Below are positions 63,682-64,000 of a DNA stretch of 64,000 bases, in pieces (within the stretch, counting starts at the first letter, position 1; each line of letters starts with the position of its first letter). Below the pieces are notes generated by a model that was not told the origin of the DNA, made no database searches, and saw nothing but the letters and a program-made list of their open reading frames with translations. The stretch spans positions 818,876 to 882,875 of the forward strand of contig JACTAT010000002.1 of the NCBI GenBank assembly GCA_014526335.1, in the 5' to 3' direction. Source of the DNA: Chrysaora quinquecirrha. Its lineage: Eukaryota; Cnidaria; Scyphozoa; Semaeostomeae; Pelagiidae. The position numbers were made by a program, and so were the translations under genes.

Positions 63682-64000
63682 TCAATTTCTGACGGACACT
63701 GGGATAATGTCACCCATGTTAAGAGTCTGCTGGTGCCCTCTCTTCTCAAGTTCAGGTTTTCCTGCTAAACCAAACATTTTGAACAAGTAATGTCGTATCT
63801 CTTTCAATCTAAAGCAATATATGATAGGGTTCAAAGAACTGTTTATAAATGTAATAGTATCAACCCAGGCATCAGCTATAAACACGAGGCCTATATCATC
63901 ACCAAAAACACCACGCAGTTGTAAGACAGTTAGCTGTGGTAAATAACAGACGATCATGCAGAGAACAACAATTGCAATGGTGTATGTTTTTCGTTTTTCC
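63682..64000 (-). CDS. class A (rhodopsin-like) GPCR, C-terminal part (partial)
   Basis: The open frame enters from the window edge as EKRKTYTIAIVVLCMIVCYL and continues PQLTVLQLRG. This is the end of intracellular loop 3 and transmembrane helix 6, with CYLP for the usual CWxP. An extracellular loop with FGDDIG and helix 7 (WVDTITFINSSLNPIIYCF) follow. NPIIY is the NPxxY switch. Helix 8 follows (RLKEIRHYLFKMFG), then a short tail ending VSVRN at 63,682. The ligand cannot be judged. No intron is seen in this part, and many cnidarian GPCRs of this class are single-exon. It lies on the same strand and upstream of the R3HDM-like exons, so it may be nested in an intron of that gene. Confidence 0.85.
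   Translation of the reverse strand, partial: EKRKTYTIAIVVLCMIVCYLPQLTVLQLRGVFGDDIGLVFIADAWVDTITFINSSLNPIIYCFRLKEIRHYLFKMFGLAGKPELEKRGHQQTLNMGDIIPVSVRN

Overview
The window is eukaryotic, AT-rich and intron-rich. Intergenic and intronic DNA is full of small inverted-repeat elements. The gene content (THUMPD1, a CDK4/6-type kinase, an MCCC2-type carboxylase subunit, an R3HDM/encore-type protein, a rhodopsin-class GPCR, a type I diacylglycerol kinase start) and the P-like, Ty3/gypsy and tRNA-SINE load point to an invertebrate metazoan. I favour an anthozoan cnidarian such as a coral, but nothing in the sequence proves the taxon.

Layout. 1-5.6 kb: repeats and one doubtful minus-strand exon. 5,655-10,601: a P-element-like DNA transposon with 41-bp inverted ends. 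It carries a leftward THAP-plus-RNase-H-fold transposase with several frameshifts and a convergent, intact C2H2 zinc-finger gene. 10.6-19.4 kb: mostly non-coding, with a single first exon of a type I diacylglycerol kinase at 16,089-16,161. 19.4-29.9 kb: a minus-strand gene for a small secreted, proline-rich and cysteine-rich protein, with two homologous signal-peptide exons. Its first intron is filled by a decayed Ty3/gypsy element that is interrupted by a large fold-back element with minisatellite-tipped arms. 30-32 kb: small inverted-repeat elements. 32.35-35.88 kb: a two-exon MCCC2-like gene on minus. 36.17-41.63 kb: a six-exon THUMPD1 gene on plus, head to head with it. 44.35-51.66 kb: a seven-exon CDK4/6-like kinase on minus with a long repetitive acidic tail. 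52.4-56.9 kb: non-coding apart from one doubtful exon. 56.94-61.86 kb: the 3' exons of an R3HDM/encore-like gene on minus. 63.68-64.0 kb: the C-terminal end of a class A GPCR on minus, running off the window.

The host genes do not form a pathway. MCCC2 and THUMPD1 probably share a promoter region. The strongest candidates for something undescribed are the two-gene P-like transposon, the fold-back element, and the CDK4/6 tail. Several otherwise good reading frames (MCCC2-like, transposase, gypsy pol) are broken by one-base length changes in short homopolymers. This could be decay or an assembly artefact, and affected genes are marked.
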